NCBI GenBank assembly: GCA_031290205.1
Contig: JAITNZ010000045.1
Span: forward strand, 1-7,820
Reading direction: 5' to 3'
DNA from: Spirochaetaceae bacterium
Lineage (GTDB): Bacteria; Spirochaetota; Spirochaetia; Treponematales; Breznakiellaceae
DNA length: 7,820 bases
This document shows positions 6,048 to 7,820 of this stretch, one piece after another. A program made the position numbers and the translations under genes. Numbering within the stretch: position 1 is the stretch's first letter; every line of letters starts with the position of its first letter. The notes below the pieces were generated by a model, which searched no databases, was not told the origin of the DNA, and saw only the letters and a program-made list of their open reading frames with translations.

Positions 6048-7820
6048 TTACTCCGCGTCGTCGGCGTCGTGCCGGACAAAAGAGTCGGTCTGGGCGTCGA
6101 AGGCCATCGACGACTGGCGTTCCTCTTCTTCGAGGCGGCGGCGCTCGAGGATTTCGTTCATCTGGAGTTCCAGATCTTCGTCATCTTCAAAGAGCTTTAT
6201 GTTCTGGTAGCGCCTGATGCCCGTTCCGGCGGGTATCGGGTGTCCGATGATGATGTTCTCTTTAAGGCCGCGTAGCGTGTCGACCTTGGCGGCGATGGCC
6301 GCGTTGGTAAGTACGCGGGTCGTCTCCTGGAAGGAGGCCGCCGAGAGGAAGCTGTCGATGTTCAGCGACGCTTTGGTGATCCCCTGGAACACAGGCCGCC
6401 CGACCGCCGGGTCGCCGCCTTCGGACAGCACGCGGGCATTCTCCTCGTGGAACTTGTATTTATCGACGAGCTCGCCGTAGATGAAGCGGGTGTCGCCGAC
6501 AGCGGCAATTTCAACTTTGCGCATCATCTGCCTGATGATGACGCCGATATGCTTGTCGTTGATGTGCACGCCCTGCAAACGGTAGACCTTCTGGATTTCA
6601 TCCATAAGGTAACTCTGTAACTGGCTCTCGCCGAGGATGTGCAGGATGTCGTGGGGGCTTGCCGCGCCTTCACAGAGATATTCGCCGGCAGTAACCGTAT
6701 CGCCGTCACGTATCAACAGGCGGCGGTTTACCGGAATGAGATGTTCAAACTCATCGCCCCGGTCGTCCAGAATCACGACTTTGCGCTTACCCTTGGTGAT
6801 GCCCTTGAACTGCACCTTGCCGGAGATACGCGCCAGCACGGCGGGAGTTTTCGGTTTGCGGGCCTCGAAGAGCTCCGAAACACGGGGGAGGCCGGAGGTA
6901 ATGTCCAGGGCCTTCGCCGATTCTTTCAGCGTTTTTGCGATAGCCCGCCCGGCGAGGATGCGCTCGTCTTCATCAACCTGAATGTAGGCGCCCGACGGCA
7001 ACGGATAGGATACAAGGTCGTTCCCCGCCTCGTCAGTGATGATGATGCGCGGCTGTTTGCTTTCAAGCTGGAATTCCGTGATGCGTTTTTCAACATTGCC
7101 GGTTTCCTCGTCGATCTCTTCTTTGAGGGTGGAGCCTTCGATGATGTCCTCGAATTTGACGATGCCGTTTGCTTCGGCGATAATCGGGTCGCTGAAGGGG
7201 TCAAAGGTGGCGATGGTTTTATCCGTGGGGACAACCTCTCCCTGCTTGCAGGCAAAGTCGGAGCCGTTGCGGATCTCAATCCTCTGGTCCTGCCCGGTAA
7301 GGAGCAGTTTATCCCCCGAAATCATCACAAAGGCGTTTTCATCCGCCTTGACCTCTTTATCGCCATGCTTGATGAGGGGTAGCCCTTTTGCGACACGCTT
7401 ACCGTCTTCAACGAGAAGCTTGTCCCCCTTTTCTATCTTGTACTCTTTCATTACCTTGTTGACGACGACCTGCCCCTTGCGGGTAAAAAGCCGGTGGTGG
7501 TTCTCAAGCTCGACGTGGGCGCCGGTAATTTCCTTGATGTAGACCGGATATTTGAGCGCAAGGCGGTTTTCCTCGGAGATTTTTGTCGCGGCGCCGCCGA
7601 TATGGAAGGTACGCATCGTAAGCTGGGTTCCCGGCTGGCCGATGGACTGCGCGGCGATCGTCCCCACCGCCTCGCCGATGTCCACGCTGCGGTTTGTCGC
7701 CAGGTTGCGGCCATAGCAGCGCTTGCAGACGCCGAGTTTTGCCTCACAGGTAAGGACGGTGCGAATCATAACCGATTCGATGCCCGCCGCTTCAATTTCT
7801 TTGGCGATTTTTTCGGTGAT
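6048..7820 (-). CDS. rpoC: DNA-directed RNA polymerase beta-prime subunit, C-terminal 590 residues (5' end outside window)
   Basis: The frame is open from the right edge (base 7820) to the stop at 6048-6050; the ATG at 7769 is internal, since upstream codons read ITEKIAKEIEAAGIESV in the same frame. Residues are numbered from the window edge. C25-x6-C32-x2-C35 supplies three ligands of the second zinc site. The bridge-helix-proximal trigger loop follows (GTIAAQSIGQPGTQLTMRT, about 53-71, then FHIGG). Between it and GLPRVSELFEARKPK (from 310) lies a long insertion, about 78-300, with sandwich-barrel-like repeats such as DPFSDPIIAEANG; it corresponds to the lineage insertion in the trigger loop of E. 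coli and its relatives. Downstream are ILGESQLQSYLMDEIQKVYR, DKHIGVIIRQM, ASLNIDSFLSAASFQETTRV and LRGLKENIIIGHPIPAGTG, all typical of the C-terminal clamp region, and then an acidic tail. The gene is intact as far as visible. The catalytic NADFDGD motif lies outside the window. Confidence 0.98.
   Translation of the reverse strand: MTEKIAKEIEAAGIESVMIRTVLTCEAKLGVCKRCYGRNLATNRSVDIGEAVGTIAAQSIGQPGTQLTMRTFHIGGAATKISEENRLALKYPVYIKEITGAHVELENHHRLFTRKGQVVVNKVMKEYKIEKGDKLLVEDGKRVAKGLPLIKHGDKEVKADENAFVMISGDKLLLTGQDQRIEIRNGSDFACKQGEVVPTDKTIATFDPFSDPIIAEANGIVKFEDIIEGSTLKEEIDEETGNVEKRITEFQLESKQPRIIITDEAGNDLVSYPLPSGAYIQVDEDERILAGRAIAKTLKESAKALDITSGLPRVSELFEARKPKTPAVLARISGKVQFKGITKGKRKVVILDDRGDEFEHLIPVNRRLLIRDGDTVTAGEYLCEGAASPHDILHILGESQLQSYLMDEIQKVYRLQGVHINDKHIGVIIRQMMRKVEIAAVGDTRFIYGELVDKYKFHEENARVLSEGGDPAVGRPVFQGITKASLNIDSFLSAASFQETTRVLTNAAIAAKVDTLRGLKENIIIGHPIPAGTGIRRYQNIKLFEDDEDLELQMNEILERRRLEEEERQSSMAFDAQTDSFVRHDADDAE

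Noticed and set aside
6639..7382. Long plus-strand frame of 247 codons opposite rpoC
   Set aside because: It is antisense to clearly conserved RpoC motifs, and its protein has no recognisable domain. GC-rich coding sequence often leaves the opposite strand open.

Overview
The window looks like chromosomal DNA from a spirochaete (Treponema-like or a related, possibly uncultured lineage). The best evidence is the GreA protein. Its ordinary 158-residue GreA module sits at the C-terminus of a 932-residue protein with a long helical/TPR N-terminal extension, an architecture I know from spirochaete GreA proteins (Borrelia, Treponema). The RpoC fragment is ordinary bacterial and does not settle the phylum on its own.

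Layout from left to right. Bases 1-246 (+) hold the C-terminal third or so of an isochorismatase-like cysteine hydrolase that enters from outside the window. Bases 247-729 contain no intact gene. This stretch has a good Shine-Dalgarno plus ATG whose frame dies after 15 codons, overlapping in another frame a short membrane-protein-like C-terminal tail (a probable gene remnant, 262-377). It then has a GC-rich repeat cluster with 51-bp tandem units and recurrent small hairpins (447-670), and a promoter-like element with a palindrome in its spacer (671-699). Bases 378-446 hold nothing I can recognise. Bases 730-5385 (+) are a tight three-gene run: a 322-aa TPR-like protein of unknown function, the long GreA (next codon after the previous stop), and a DUF1848 protein nine bases further on.

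On the minus strand, 5379-5903 encodes a small-subunit aconitase-superfamily protein (LeuD type), whose 3' end overlaps the DUF1848 gene by 7 bp in convergent orientation. Upstream of it a 144-bp gap carries a TTGACA promoter candidate and a long inverted repeat. The last 590 codons of rpoC (minus strand, 6048-7820) run off the right edge.

Functionally the window is mostly informational housekeeping. RpoC is the catalytic beta-prime subunit of RNA polymerase. GreA rescues backtracked polymerase by stimulating transcript cleavage. The TPR gene in front of greA is placed to be translated with it and may be a partner. The DUF1848 protein carries a radical-SAM-like cysteine cluster at its C-terminus, and LeuD belongs to leucine biosynthesis or a related dehydratase. 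I see no phage, CRISPR, transposase or defence genes. The most interesting points are the middle of the GreA extension (a Tudor/CarD-like strand-rich stretch), the permuted Fe-S motif in DUF1848, and the structured repeat cluster with a base-pair covariation between its hairpins.
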